In this document: positions 24,554-36,578 of the stretch, in pieces
How the letters are laid out: each line of letters opens with the position of its first letter
Numbering within the stretch: the stretch's first letter is position 1
Source of the DNA: an uncultured Actinomycetes bacterium
GTDB taxonomy: Bacteria; Actinomycetota; Actinomycetes; Nanopelagicales; Nanopelagicaceae
Assembly: GCA_903834515.1 (NCBI GenBank)
Contig: CAILJM010000009.1
Span: forward strand, 1-40,610
Direction: 5' to 3'
DNA length: 40,610 nt
Made by a program: the position numbers and the translations under genes
Notes under the pieces: generated by a model
The model's database searches: none
Told to the model about the DNA's origin: nothing
What the model saw: the letters and a program-made list of their open reading frames with translations, nothing else

Positions 24554-26055
24554 GTACTGAGATGATCCATCAGAGCGCAGCCCAAATGTCGGCTGATCTT
24601 GCCGCTGGTTCAGTGACGGCAGTCGAATTAGCAAATGCCCACTTTGATCGAATCGCTGCGGTAGATGGCGATGTCCATGCCTTCCTCCATATAGATCGTG
24701 AAGGTGCGCTTGCACAAGCAAGTGCTGTAGATGCCTCTCGCAAAGCTGGCGAGAAGGTTCATCCGCTTGCTGGCGTGCCACTTGCACTCAAAGATGTGCT
24801 CACTCAAAAGGGTGTTCCGACAACCTGCGGCTCCAAGATGCTCGAAGGTTGGCGCCCACCATATGACTCAACTGTCGTCACCAATTTAAAGAAGGCCGGC
24901 GTTGTCATCCTTGGTAAGACCAACATGGATGAGTTCGCAATGGGCTCGTCAACTGAAAATTCAGCCTACGGTGCTACCCGTAACCCGTGGGATCTTTCAC
25001 GTATTCCTGGCGGCTCGGGCGGCGGTTCCTCTGCTGCGCTCGCTGCATTTGAAGCTCCGCTCGCTATCGGTACTGATACTGGTGGATCGATTCGCCAGCC
25101 TGCAGCAGTTACTGGAACTGTGGGAGTTAAACCAACGTATGGCGCAGTCTCACGTTATGGATTAGTCGCCTTCTCATCCAGTCTTGATCAAGCAGGTCCT
25201 TGTGCCCGCACGGTGCTCGATACCGCGATGCTGCACGAAGTGATTGCTGGATACGACCCTAAAGATTCGACATCGATCAATGCCCCCGTCGGCAAAATGG
25301 TCGATGCCGCAAAGAAACTTGATATCAAGGGAATGAAGATCGGCGTTGTGAAAGAACTTTCTGGTGATGGTTATCAAGCCGGAGTTCTGACACGCTTTAA
25401 TGAAGCACTTGAAGCGCTCGTCTCTGCTGGTGCAGAAATCGTTGAAGTTTCGACCCCAAGCTTTGAGTATGCACTCGCGGCTTACTATCTCATTGCGCCA
25501 TCTGAAGCATCGTCCAACTTGGCTCGATTCGATTCGATGCGTTACGGAATTCGAGTAGGCGATGATGGTTCTCGCTCTGCTGAAGAGGTAATGAATATGA
25601 CGCGCGAAGTTGGCTTCGGTAGAGAAGTGAAACGGCGCATCATTCTTGGCACGTATGCCCTCTCATCGGGTTACTACGATGCATATTACGGCTCTGCGCA
25701 GAAAGTACGTACGCTGATTAAGCGAGATTATGAAGCTGCATTTGCAAAGGTTGATGTACTTGTTTCACCAACGTGTCCTACAACGGCCTTTAAAATCGGC
25801 GAGAAGAGCGATGACCCAGTTGCTATGTATCTCAACGATGTCTGCACTATCCCAGTGAACCTAGCTGGAATTGGCAGCATGAGCCTTCCTTGCGGCTTAG
25901 CCCCTGAGGATGGACTTCCTGTTGGGTTCCAGATTATGTCGCCAGCGATGAAGGATGAGTTGATGTACCAAGTCGGTGGAACTCTTGAAGCAGCTTTGGA
26001 ATCTTCTTGGAGTAAGCCGCTCTACGCATCTGCTCCAGAGTTGGCGGTGAAGTAA
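24550..26055 (+). CDS. gatA: Asp-tRNA(Asn)/Glu-tRNA(Gln) amidotransferase subunit A
   Basis: This 501-residue amidase-signature enzyme releases ammonia from glutamine for transamidation. The Ser-cisSer-Lys triad is Lys81 (ALKDVL), Ser156 (PGGSGGGSS) and Ser180 (TGGSIRQP). Ammonia passes through a channel to GatB. The start is GTG overlapping gatC; the stop overlaps the gatB start (TAATG). The presence of gatCAB means glutaminyl-tRNA, and perhaps asparaginyl-tRNA, is made by the indirect route. Confidence 0.97.
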   Translation: MSTEMIHQSAAQMSADLAAGSVTAVELANAHFDRIAAVDGDVHAFLHIDREGALAQASAVDASRKAGEKVHPLAGVPLALKDVLTQKGVPTTCGSKMLEGWRPPYDSTVVTNLKKAGVVILGKTNMDEFAMGSSTENSAYGATRNPWDLSRIPGGSGGGSSAALAAFEAPLAIGTDTGGSIRQPAAVTGTVGVKPTYGAVSRYGLVAFSSSLDQAGPCARTVLDTAMLHEVIAGYDPKDSTSINAPVGKMVDAAKKLDIKGMKIGVVKELSGDGYQAGVLTRFNEALEALVSAGAEIVEVSTPSFEYALAAYYLIAPSEASSNLARFDSMRYGIRVGDDGSRSAEEVMNMTREVGFGREVKRRIILGTYALSSGYYDAYYGSAQKVRTLIKRDYEAAFAKVDVLVSPTCPTTAFKIGEKSDDPVAMYLNDVCTIPVNLAGIGSMSLPCGLAPEDGLPVGFQIMSPAMKDELMYQVGGTLEAALESSWSKPLYASAPELAVK

Positions 26056-27554
26056 TGGCACTCAATTACGATCAAGCTCTCGAAAAGTATGAGCCAACGC
26101 TAGGCCTTGAAGTACACGTCGAACTCAACACTCTCTCAAAGATGTTCTGTGGATGTGCAACTGATTTTGGTGCATCACCAAATACCCAGACCTGCCCAGT
26201 CTGTTTGGGACTTCCTGGATCTTTGCCAGTAGTGAATGCAAAGGCTGTTGAATCCTCGATTCGTATTGGACTTGCCCTGAATTGTTCGATCACCCCTTTC
26301 AGTCGTTTTGCCCGTAAAAACTATTTCTATCCAGATATGCCAAAGAACTTTCAGACCTCGCAATACGACGAGCCAATCTGCGTAAATGGTTATCTCGATG
26401 TCACGATTGAGACCGAAGAAGGTCCAAAGGTCTACCGAGTAGATATCGAACGTGTACACATGGAGGAAGACACCGGAAAGTCACTTCACGTAGGTGGTGC
26501 GACAGGTCGAATCCATGGCGCAGAGCACTCTCTCCTCGATTACAATCGTGCTGGAATTCCACTTGTCGAGATCGTCACACGGATCATTCCCGGTACCGAT
26601 AAGTATGCGCCAGAAGTTGCCCGCGCCTACGTTGCAGAACTTCGAGACATTCTCCGATCCCTTGGCGTATCCGATGTGAAGATGGAGCAGGGCTCACTTC
26701 GATGCGACGCGAACGTTTCAATCTCACCGCGTAATAGCGGGGTTCTTGGAACTCGTTCTGAAACAAAGAATGTGAACTCCCTTCGCTCGGTCGAGCGAGC
26801 AGTTCGCGGTGAGATTATTCGCCAGGCAAATCGACTCGAAGCTGGTGAGCGAATCGTTCAAGAGACTCGTCACTTCCAGGAAGAGTCAGGGGAGACGCGC
26901 TCTGGTCGCTCGAAAGAGACTGCCGAGGATTATCGCTACTTCCCAGAGCCAGATTTATTACCGATCGTCGCCGATCCTGCCTGGGTAGAAGAACTTCGGG
27001 CTGCGCTTCCTGAGAAGCCATCGATTCGTCGAAAGAAGTTGCAAGAGGCGTGGGGAGTCCCTGATAAAGAGATGGCCGCGATGGTTAATGCCGAACTCTT
27101 AGATACTGTCGAAGAGACGGTCGCCCTGGGGGCCGAACCGACAAAGGCGCGCAGTTGGTGGCTTGGTGAAGTTTCTCGCCTTGCAAATGAGAAGTCAGTT
27201 GCACCGACATCTCTTATTCAACCATCCGAGATTGCAGAGATCATTTCGCTCATCGCATCAGGTGAACTTACCGATAAGTTGGCTCGCCAAGTTGTTGAAG
27301 GCGTGATTAATGGCGAAGGAAATCCACGAATGGTTATTGAGAAGCGTGGACTCAAGGTTGTTTCTGATGATTCGGCCCTGATGGCCGCGATCGAAGCCGC
27401 CATTGCCTCACAACCAGATACTGCAGAGCGCATCCGCGGTGGAAATATTCCAGCAGCGGGCGCGTTAATTGGAGCAGTGATGAAAGCTACCGGTGGGCAA
27501 GCTGACGCTGCAAAGGTTCGCGAACTTCTACTTAAACATTTGGGTCAAGGTTAA
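26055..27554 (+). CDS. gatB: Asp-tRNA(Asn)/Glu-tRNA(Gln) amidotransferase subunit B
   Basis: A 499-residue subunit that binds the mischarged tRNA, activates its side-chain carboxyl with ATP and uses ammonia from GatA. The cradle domain starts with GLEVHVEL; Cys32, Cys34, Cys47 and Cys50 (CGC and CPVC) look like the metal site found in a subset of GatB proteins. The C-terminal tail domain (about 350-499) is helical, with GNPRMVIEK and the end [12 protein letters not shown]. It ends the gatCAB unit; 36 bp separate it from ilvD with no clear terminator. Confidence 0.97.
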   Translation: MALNYDQALEKYEPTLGLEVHVELNTLSKMFCGCATDFGASPNTQTCPVCLGLPGSLPVVNAKAVESSIRIGLALNCSITPFSRFARKNYFYPDMPKNFQTSQYDEPICVNGYLDVTIETEEGPKVYRVDIERVHMEEDTGKSLHVGGATGRIHGAEHSLLDYNRAGIPLVEIVTRIIPGTDKYAPEVARAYVAELRDILRSLGVSDVKMEQGSLRCDANVSISPRNSGVLGTRSETKNVNSLRSVERAVRGEIIRQANRLEAGERIVQETRHFQEESGETRSGRSKETAEDYRYFPEPDLLPIVADPAWVEELRAALPEKPSIRRKKLQEAWGVPDKEMAAMVNAELLDTVEETVALGAEPTKARSWWLGEVSRLANEKSVAPTSLIQPSEIAEIISLIASGELTDKLARQVVEGVINGEGNPRMVIEKRGLKVVSDDSALMAAIEAAIASQPDTAERIRGGNIPAAGALIGAVMKATGGQADAAKVRELLLKHLGQG

Positions 27555-27590
27555 ACCGTTTATTAAGGCTAAAAAGGTTAAGGGGCAGAT

Positions 27591-29276
27591 ATGAGCAGTG
27601 AGAAGAATTCGATGAAGCCACGTTCAGGTCTTGTCACCGATGGACTTGAGCGAGCTCCAGCACGTGGCATGCTCCGTGCCGTTGGCATGAAAGATGCCGA
27701 TTTTAAGAAGCCTCAGATCGGTATCGCATCATCGTGGAATGAAATCACGCCATGCAACCTCTCACTCGATCGCCTTGCAAAAGCATCACGCAAAGGCGTC
27801 ATTGAAGCGGGTGGATTCCCTATGCAATTTGGAACGATCTCAGTATCTGATGGAATCTCTATGGGCCACGAAGGAATGCACTTCTCGCTCGTATCGCGCG
27901 AAGTAATTGCCGACTCTGTTGAAACCGTTATGCAAGCAGAACGTCTTGATGGCATGGTTACCTTTGCTGGCTGCGATAAATCATTGCCTGGCATGATGAT
28001 GGCAGCAGCGCGAATCGATGTCGCAAGCGTCTTTGTCTATGCAGGATCAACTCTCGCAGGCCAGGTAGATGGCCGCGATGTAACGATCATTGATGCCTTT
28101 GAAGCAGTTGGAGCATGTGCTCGCGGACTTATCTCTCAAGAGAAGGTCGATGAGATTGAACGCGCTATCTGCCCAGGCGAAGGTGCCTGCGGTGGTATGT
28201 ATACCGCGAACACTATGGCCGCAGTCGGTGAGGCAATCGGTCTTTCACTTCCAGGTTCAGCTTCCCCTGCTGCAGTTGATCGCCGCCGCGATGATTATGC
28301 AGTCCAAGCTGGTGCAGCTGTTGTCGAGTTGATCCGCAAGGGAATCACAACCCGCGATATCTTGACGAAGAAAGCATTTGAGAACGCAATCACTGTCGTG
28401 ATGGCACTAGGCGGTTCAACCAATGCGGTCTTGCACCTACTTGCGATCGCAAACGAGGCAGAGGTCGAACTCACTCTCGAAGATTTCCAACGCATCAGCG
28501 AGCGCACACCTCTGCTCGGTGACCTCAAGCCATTTGGCAAATATGTCATGACAGATATTGATCGCGTCGGTGGAATCCCAGTCGTATTGCGTGCTCTTCT
28601 TGATGCGGGCTTCTTGCACGGTGATTGCCTCACTGTGACAGGAAAAACCATGGCGGAAAATCTTGCCGACCTCACACCTCTTGATCCAGATGGCGATGTC
28701 TTGCATGCAATCAAGAGCCCGCTCTCTGCTGGTGGCGGAATTACCATTCTTGGTGGATCACTCGCTCCTGAGGGTGCAGTCTGCAAAACAGCCGGTGTTG
28801 GCGTCGAGAATTTCGAAGGACCCGCGCGAGTATTTGAACGCGAGCAAGCAGCTATGGAAGCTCTCGAAAATGGCACCATTCAAGCCGGGGATGTCATCGT
28901 TATTCGTTACGAAGGTCCAAAGGGTGGACCCGGTATGCGCGAGATGCTGATGATCACTGGGGCAATCAAGGGCGCTGGACTCGGTAAGTCGACCTTGCTG
29001 CTGACGGATGGTCGTTTCTCGGGTGGATCTACTGGACTCTGTGTTGGCCACGTTGCCCCAGAGGCGGTTGATGGGGGACCCATCGCCTTCGTTGAGAATG
29101 GCGATATCGTGCGAATCGATATCAAGGCCCGCACATTGGACCTGCTCGTCGAGGAGAGCGTCTTGGCGCAGCGACGCAAGCACTTCTCGCCGATCCCTCA
29201 TAAGTACAAGAGAGGCGTCTTGGCGAAGTATTCGAAGGTCGTGGGAAGCGCTTCGCAGGGAGCCGTTACTAGTTGA
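27591..29276 (+). CDS. ilvD: Dihydroxy-acid dehydratase
   Basis: A 561-residue iron-sulfur enzyme that dehydrates the dihydroxy acids of valine and isoleucine synthesis to 2-keto acids. Three conserved cysteines, Cys55 (TPCN), Cys128 (GCDKSLPG) and Cys200 ([12 protein letters not shown]), are the cluster ligands; their presence fits the [2Fe-2S] type. AAGGGG lies 8 nt before the ATG. It precedes the ilvBNC operon but is separated by about 270 bp that include an attenuator. The last codons and stop are duplicated downstream. Confidence 0.96.
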   Translation: MSSEKNSMKPRSGLVTDGLERAPARGMLRAVGMKDADFKKPQIGIASSWNEITPCNLSLDRLAKASRKGVIEAGGFPMQFGTISVSDGISMGHEGMHFSLVSREVIADSVETVMQAERLDGMVTFAGCDKSLPGMMMAAARIDVASVFVYAGSTLAGQVDGRDVTIIDAFEAVGACARGLISQEKVDEIERAICPGEGACGGMYTANTMAAVGEAIGLSLPGSASPAAVDRRRDDYAVQAGAAVVELIRKGITTRDILTKKAFENAITVVMALGGSTNAVLHLLAIANEAEVELTLEDFQRISERTPLLGDLKPFGKYVMTDIDRVGGIPVVLRALLDAGFLHGDCLTVTGKTMAENLADLTPLDPDGDVLHAIKSPLSAGGGITILGGSLAPEGAVCKTAGVGVENFEGPARVFEREQAAMEALENGTIQAGDVIVIRYEGPKGGPGMREMLMITGAIKGAGLGKSTLLLTDGRFSGGSTGLCVGHVAPEAVDGGPIAFVENGDIVRIDIKARTLDLLVEESVLAQRRKHFSPIPHKYKRGVLAKYSKVVGSASQGAVTS

Positions 29277-29317
29277 GGCGACCGGAGTGGGGGGAGCCGT
29301 TACTAGTTGAGGCGACC
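29258..29317 (+). repeat. 26-bp direct repeat covering the ilvD stop codon
   Basis: The 26 bases at 29258-29283, which include the last ilvD codons and TGA (core GCCGTTACTAGTTGAGGCG), recur exactly at 29292-29317. The period is 34 bp with an 8-bp spacer. It is not a multiple of three and lies after the stop, so the protein is unchanged. Confidence 0.92.
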
Positions 29318-29350
29318 TACGCTCAAATATTGAGATCTGCGTCTCAGGGG

Positions 29351-29388
29351 TTGACTCACTTCACGGCGTCAGCGAGAATTAACCCATG
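29351..29388 (+). promoter_or_regulatory. Promoter of the ilvBNC-serA-leuB-ilvE-cimA operon
   Basis: The -35 box TTGACT (29351-29356) and the -10 box GAGAAT (29374-29379) are 17 bp apart. Six nt later comes the ATG of the leader peptide, so the transcript should begin at that ATG. This is the best -35/-10 pair in the window. Confidence 0.65.
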
Positions 29389-29424
29389 ACATCATCAGTG
29401 GTGATTCGAGAGCGCGCTATCTAG
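29386..29424 (+). CDS. ilvB leader peptide (MTSSVVIRERAI)
   Basis: A 12-codon frame starts at the predicted transcription start and contains Val-Val-Ile at codons 5-7 and Ile as the last residue. These are end products of the operon downstream. A stem-loop and an intrinsic terminator follow at once. Leader peptides with runs of branched-chain residues are known upstream of ilvB in Corynebacterium and Streptomyces. The -10 box 6 nt before the ATG implies leaderless translation. The peptide itself is presumably without function beyond ribosome position sensing. Confidence 0.65.
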   Translation: MTSSVVIRERAI

Positions 29425-29443
29425 TCTGACTAGAAAGTGCGCT
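29411..29443 (+). promoter_or_regulatory. Attenuator pause hairpin upstream of ilvB
   Basis: AGCGCGCT (29411-29418) pairs with AGTGCGCT (29436-29443), and inside it CTAGT (29421-29425) pairs with ACTAG (29429-29433). The 5' arm is the last part of the leader-peptide frame, so a translating ribosome opens or permits this stem. It abuts the terminator with no gap. Confidence 0.6.
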
Positions 29444-29471
29444 ACCCCTCAGTGGAAAAACTGAGGGGTTT
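29444..29471 (+). terminator. Attenuator terminator upstream of ilvB
   Basis: ACCCCTCAGT (29444-29453) pairs fully with ACTGAGGGGT (29460-29469) around GGAAAA, followed by TT and C-interrupted T. It stands between promoter and ilvB, so it must be conditional. I did not find an obvious antiterminator pairing. Confidence 0.7.
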
Positions 29472-29492
29472 CTCATTTACCGACTGAATTAC

Positions 29493-29519
29493 CAGTGTTA
29501 ACAGTGATACCAGTGATAG
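29493..29519 (+). repeat. Three CAGTG units at 9-bp period before ilvB
   Basis: CAGTGTTAA, CAGTGATAC and CAGTGATAG stand head to tail between the attenuator and the ilvB ribosome-binding site. Confidence 0.6.
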
Positions 29520-29547
29520 CAACGCAATCTTGCGGAAGGAGATGAAC

Positions 29548-31287
29548 ATGAGTGAAGAAGTAACAGGGGCGCAGTCGCTCGTGAAATCTTTGGAGCAAGC
29601 AGGCGTGGATGTCATGTTCGGTATTCCAGGTGGCGCAATTCTTCCTGCATACGATCCAATCTTTGATTCCAAAATTCGCCACATTCTTGTTCGACATGAA
29701 CAGGGCGCCGGCCACGCAGCTACTGGGTATGCCCAAGCGACCGGACGAGTCGGAGTCTGCATTGCAACCTCTGGTCCTGGCGCGACAAACCTAGTTACAC
29801 CTTTGGCCGATGCGCAGATGGATTCGGTTCCGATCGTTGCAATCACTGGCCAAGTCTCATCAGGTGCAATCGGCACAGATGCATTCCAAGAGGCAGATAT
29901 TCGCGGAATCACCATGCCGGTCACCAAGCACAACTTTCTCGTTACCGATCCAAAAGATATTCCACGCGCTATTGCTGAGGCATTTCACATTGCATCGACC
30001 GGTCGTCCCGGTGCAGTCCTCGTCGATATAGCCAAAGACGCGCTTCAGCTCAACACAACTTTTGATTATCCACGGGAAGTAATGCTCGCTGGTTATAACC
30101 CAGTCATGAATCCTGCATCGGAGGCTCTGCGCGATGCTGCAGCGCTGATTGCACAGTCAAGTGCGCCAGTGCTTTATGTCGGTGGTGGAGTCATTAAAGC
30201 TAATGCACATAGAGAGTTAATGGAGCTCGCAGAGCTCACAGGGGCTCCAGTGGTGACGACTTTGATGGCGCTCGGATCTTTCCCTGATAGCCACCCACAA
30301 CATCTTGGCATGCCGGGAATGCACGGAACTGTTGCAGCAGTAACGGCTCTTCAGAAGTCAGATTTACTCATCACACTAGGCGCTCGTTTTGATGACCGCG
30401 TCACTGGCAAGCTCTCAAGCTTTGCGCCGAATGCAAAGGTGATCCACGCTGATATTGACCCTGCTGAAATCGGCAAGAATCGTAGAGTCGATGTCGCCCT
30501 TCTAGGAGATTTAAAGAACAGCATTAAGGGATTGATCCCAGAGTTGAAGGCGGTCTTTACCAAGAGCAAGCCAGATCTCAGTGGTTGGTGGAGCACCGTT
30601 AATCAATGGCGCGAGCAGTTCCCGCTTGGCTTTGATGAGCCGACGGATGGCTCGCTCTCACCACAATATGTCATTCAGCGATTGGGTCAGATAGCTGGAC
30701 CAGATGCACTCTATGTTGCTGGCGTTGGTCAACATCAGATGTGGTCATCACAATTTATTAATTATGAGAAGCCTCGTACTTGGCTGAACTCAGGTGGCTT
30801 AGGAACTATGGGATACGCCGTTCCAGCAGCCATGGGAGCCAAGGTTGGCGCACCAGATAAAGTCGTATGGGCAATTGATGGCGATGGGTGTTTCCAGATG
30901 ACGAATCAAGAGCTCGTTACCTGCGCTCTCAATAACATCCCTATCAAAGTGGCGATCATTAACAATGAATCACTTGGAATGGTTCGCCAATGGCAGACCC
31001 TCTTCTACAACCAGCGCTACTCAAATACCGAGTTACATTCCAAGCGTATTCCTGATTTCGCGAAACTTGGCGAGGCGATGGGATGCGTCGGATTGCGTGC
31101 TGAACGAAAAGAAGATGTCGATCGCGTTATCAATGAAGCGATGGCGATTAATGATCGTCCAGTTGTTGTTGATTTCTCGGTTCACCGAGATGCCATGGTC
31201 TGGCCGATGGTTGCAGCTGGCGCATCAAATGACCTCATCACCGTCGCGCGCTCTATGGCGCCTGTCTGGGATTCGCAGGAGCTCTAA
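29548..31287 (+). CDS. ilvB: Acetolactate synthase, large (catalytic) subunit
   Basis: A thiamine-diphosphate enzyme of 579 residues, first common step of valine, leucine and isoleucine synthesis. The catalytic Glu51 lies in [10 protein letters not shown]. The ThDP-Mg motif runs from GDGCFQMT to IINN in the C-terminal third, and the central FAD-binding domain is present. The ATG at 29548 is preferred to earlier in-frame starts because AAGGAG (29536-29541) is 6 nt before it. It overlaps ilvN as TAATG. Expression is probably set by the leader-peptide attenuator. Confidence 0.97.
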   Translation: MSEEVTGAQSLVKSLEQAGVDVMFGIPGGAILPAYDPIFDSKIRHILVRHEQGAGHAATGYAQATGRVGVCIATSGPGATNLVTPLADAQMDSVPIVAITGQVSSGAIGTDAFQEADIRGITMPVTKHNFLVTDPKDIPRAIAEAFHIASTGRPGAVLVDIAKDALQLNTTFDYPREVMLAGYNPVMNPASEALRDAAALIAQSSAPVLYVGGGVIKANAHRELMELAELTGAPVVTTLMALGSFPDSHPQHLGMPGMHGTVAAVTALQKSDLLITLGARFDDRVTGKLSSFAPNAKVIHADIDPAEIGKNRRVDVALLGDLKNSIKGLIPELKAVFTKSKPDLSGWWSTVNQWREQFPLGFDEPTDGSLSPQYVIQRLGQIAGPDALYVAGVGQHQMWSSQFINYEKPRTWLNSGGLGTMGYAVPAAMGAKVGAPDKVVWAIDGDGCFQMTNQELVTCALNNIPIKVAIINNESLGMVRQWQTLFYNQRYSNTELHSKRIPDFAKLGEAMGCVGLRAERKEDVDRVINEAMAINDRPVVVDFSVHRDAMVWPMVAAGASNDLITVARSMAPVWDSQEL

Positions 31288-31790
31288 TGTCACAGAATCA
31301 CACACTCTCAGTCCTCGTTGAGAACAGCCCTGGCGTTCTTGCCCGCGTTGCATCGCTCTTCTCCCGTCGTGGATACAACATCGATTCACTTGCAGTTGGC
31401 CCAACGGAGAATCCAGATATCTCCCGCATGACGATTGTTATCGATGTCGATGGCCATGCGCTCGAACAGGTTATTGCCCAACTCGATAAATTGATTAACG
31501 TCATCTCTATCACTCAGTTAAACCCAGTGACCTCAGTCCAACGCGAGCTCTTGCTCGTCAAAGTTTCAACAACTCCAGAGAATCGCTCTCAAGTTCTTGA
31601 AACCGTCCAACTATTCCGTGCCAAGGTTGTCGACGTCGCACAGGATGCCGTAACAATCGAAGCAACCGGAAATGCCGAAAAGATTCAGGCACTCTTACGA
31701 GTCCTTGAGCCTTATGGCATTAAGGAATTAGTCCAATCAGGTCTTGTCGCAATGGAGCGAGGACTTCGTCTCACCGAAAAGTTCATTTAA
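31287..31790 (+). CDS. ilvN: Acetolactate synthase, small (regulatory) subunit
   Basis: This 167-residue protein has an N-terminal ACT domain (LSVLVENSPGVLARVASLF, then RRGYNIDSLAVG) and a C-terminal ferredoxin-like domain ending GLRLTEKFI. It binds valine, giving feedback inhibition, and stimulates IlvB. It overlaps the ilvB stop, consistent with one-to-one synthesis. Confidence 0.96.
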   Translation: MSQNHTLSVLVENSPGVLARVASLFSRRGYNIDSLAVGPTENPDISRMTIVIDVDGHALEQVIAQLDKLINVISITQLNPVTSVQRELLLVKVSTTPENRSQVLETVQLFRAKVVDVAQDAVTIEATGNAEKIQALLRVLEPYGIKELVQSGLVAMERGLRLTEKFI

Positions 31791-34439
<2,649 letters not shown>

Positions 34440-34443
<4 letters not shown>

Positions 34444-35483
34444 TGGCGAATTACAAATTAGCGGTCATTCCTGGTGATGGAATTGGGCCTGAAGTTGTCG
34501 CCGAGGGGATCAAAGTTCTCGATGTAATTTCGGCCAAGCATGGCCTCACATTTGAAAAGAGTGAGTATGAACTTGGCGCCAAGTACTGGCACAAGACAGG
34601 GGAGACTCTTCCTGATTCAGTGATGGCTGATCTTGCGAAGGCAGATGTCATTCTGCTCGGTGCAGTAGGAGATCCATCTGTGCCAAGCGGAGTACTCGAA
34701 CGTGGCCTGCTCTTGAAGCTTCGTTTTGCCTTCGATCATTTCATCAACTTGCGACCAACAAAACTCTATCCAGGGGTCGCATCACCATTGCGCGAGCCGG
34801 GTGAAGTTGATTTTGTTGTTGTCCGCGAAGGAACTGAAGGTCCATACATCGGTGCCGGTGGCGTTCTCGCTTTAGGCACGGAGAATGAGATCGCGACTGA
34901 AGAGAGCATTAATACTCGTCGTGGTGCAGAGCGAACGATTCGCTATGCATTCGAACGAGCGATGGAACGTCCGCGAAAGAAAGTCACACTTGTTCATAAG
35001 AACAATGTCTTGACTCGTGCCGGAAGTCTTTGGACGCGCGCATTTAACGATGTCGCAAAGGAATACCCTGCAATAACAACTGATTACATTCACGTGGATG
35101 CGGCAGCGATGTTCTTTGTCACCCAGCCACACCGATTTGATGTGGTCGTAACCGATAATCTCTTCGGTGACATCATCACCGATATCGCCGCTGCGATAAG
35201 TGGTGGAATCGGACTTGCAGCTTCAGGCAATATCAATCCAACAGGCAAGTTCCCATCGATGTTCGAGCCGATCCATGGATCAGCGCCGGATATTGCAGGG
35301 AAGCAGTTGGCAGATCCGACCGCGACAATTTCATCTGTTGCGATGATGCTCACTCATTTAGGTCACCACGATGCTGCAGCTGAAATTGCGGCAGCAGTTA
35401 CTCGAGATCTAGAAAACCGTGGAAGCGCGAAACGGAGCACTGCCGAAGTTGGAACGGCAATCGCAGAATCACTTAAAGGATAA
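34440..35483 (+). CDS. leuB: 3-isopropylmalate dehydrogenase
   Basis: This 347-residue NAD-dependent decarboxylating dehydrogenase shows [11 protein letters not shown] at the N-terminus, the substrate region [17 protein letters not shown] and the metal site [10 protein letters not shown]. It oxidises 3-isopropylmalate in leucine synthesis. With the citramalate synthase downstream it probably also processes the methylmalate intermediate of isoleucine. Two ATG codons follow in tandem; the first overlaps the serA stop as ATGA. leuA and leuCD are not in the window. Confidence 0.95.
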
Positions 35484-35492
35484 GGGACATCG

Positions 35493-36578
35493 ATGAAGAT
35501 CACTCTCACTCCCAATCAGAATCCCGTCAGCGATCACGATCGCGCGGAGAAGATTGCCGCCGGTGGTTTCGGCAAGTACTACACCGACAATATGGTGATT
35601 GCGGAGTGGAGTGAGGCTGATGGCTGGAGCGATGCCGTTTTGCAGCCGTATGGACCGTTGACCTTGGATCCTGCAACTGCAGTCTTTCATTACGGCCAAG
35701 AGATCTTCGAAGGAATGAAGGCATATATGCAGCCAGATGGCGGCATCAGCCTCTTTCGACCAGAAGCGAATGCGCAAAGATTTGCGCGAAGTGCGGCACG
35801 GTTAGCACTCCCTGAGATGCCCGTTGATTTCTTTGTAAAGACTGTCGAAGAGTTAGTAAAGCAAGATCGAGCTTGGGTGCCATCGAATGTGGGTGAGTCC
35901 CTTTATATTCGTCCATTTATGATCGCGACAGAAGTTGGTCTTGGAGTTCGTCCAACAAATAAGGCGATGTACCTACTCATCGCAACGCCTGCATCTGCTT
36001 ACTTCAACCCATCAAAGGCAGTTACTGTCTGGATAAGCACCGAATATGTTCGCGCAGCACCTGGTGGCACCGGAGAGGCGAAATGCGGCGGCAACTATGC
36101 AGCCTCGCTTGTTGCTCAGAAGCAAGCTGCGGCACAGGGTTGCGATCAAGTTGTTTGGCTTGATGCTACCGAGCGTCGTTGGGTCGAAGAGATGGGTGGC
36201 ATGAACCTCTACTTCGTAAAAGGAAGTGGAGCCAGTGCAACGGTTGTTACTCCAAAACTTACCGGCACACTACTTCCAGGTATCACTCGCGACTCAATTC
36301 TCTCTGTTGCATCAGACCTCGGCTACAAGGTTGAAGAGGTAATGCTCTCCATTGACGATTGGCGTGATGGCGTTGCATCTGGTGAGATCACCGAGATTTT
36401 TGCTTGCGGAACCGCAGCAGTTGTCTCACCTATTGGGGCCGCAAAGAGCGCTCATGGCACGTGGACAACAGGCGATGGCAACCCTGGCCCAGTCACATCG
36501 CAGATCCGCGAAACCCTTCTTGGAATTCAACACGGGACGATCGAGGATAAGCACGGCTGGAATAAGCGAGTCTGCTAA
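35493..36578 (+). CDS. ilvE: Branched-chain amino-acid aminotransferase
   Basis: A fold-type IV PLP enzyme of 361 residues that makes the final transfer to valine, leucine and isoleucine. The PLP lysine is Lys197 in GEAKCGGNYAASL; the phosphate-binding region EIFACGTAAVVSPIG follows. Length fits the longer BCAT form of actinobacteria. It starts 9 bp after leuB and its stop overlaps the cimA start (TAATG). Confidence 0.95.
   Translation: MKITLTPNQNPVSDHDRAEKIAAGGFGKYYTDNMVIAEWSEADGWSDAVLQPYGPLTLDPATAVFHYGQEIFEGMKAYMQPDGGISLFRPEANAQRFARSAARLALPEMPVDFFVKTVEELVKQDRAWVPSNVGESLYIRPFMIATEVGLGVRPTNKAMYLLIATPASAYFNPSKAVTVWISTEYVRAAPGGTGEAKCGGNYAASLVAQKQAAAQGCDQVVWLDATERRWVEEMGGMNLYFVKGSGASATVVTPKLTGTLLPGITRDSILSVASDLGYKVEEVMLSIDDWRDGVASGEITEIFACGTAAVVSPIGAAKSAHGTWTTGDGNPGPVTSQIRETLLGIQHGTIEDKHGWNKRVC

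Noticed and set aside
28295-28879. 194-residue minus-strand frame opposite ilvD
   Set aside because: A shadow frame produced by codon bias of ilvD; composition is unlike a folded protein and there is no ribosome-binding site.
29442-29933. 163-residue minus-strand frame covering the ilvB leader region
   Set aside because: Most of it is antisense to ilvB and it crosses the attenuator hairpins; no start signal.
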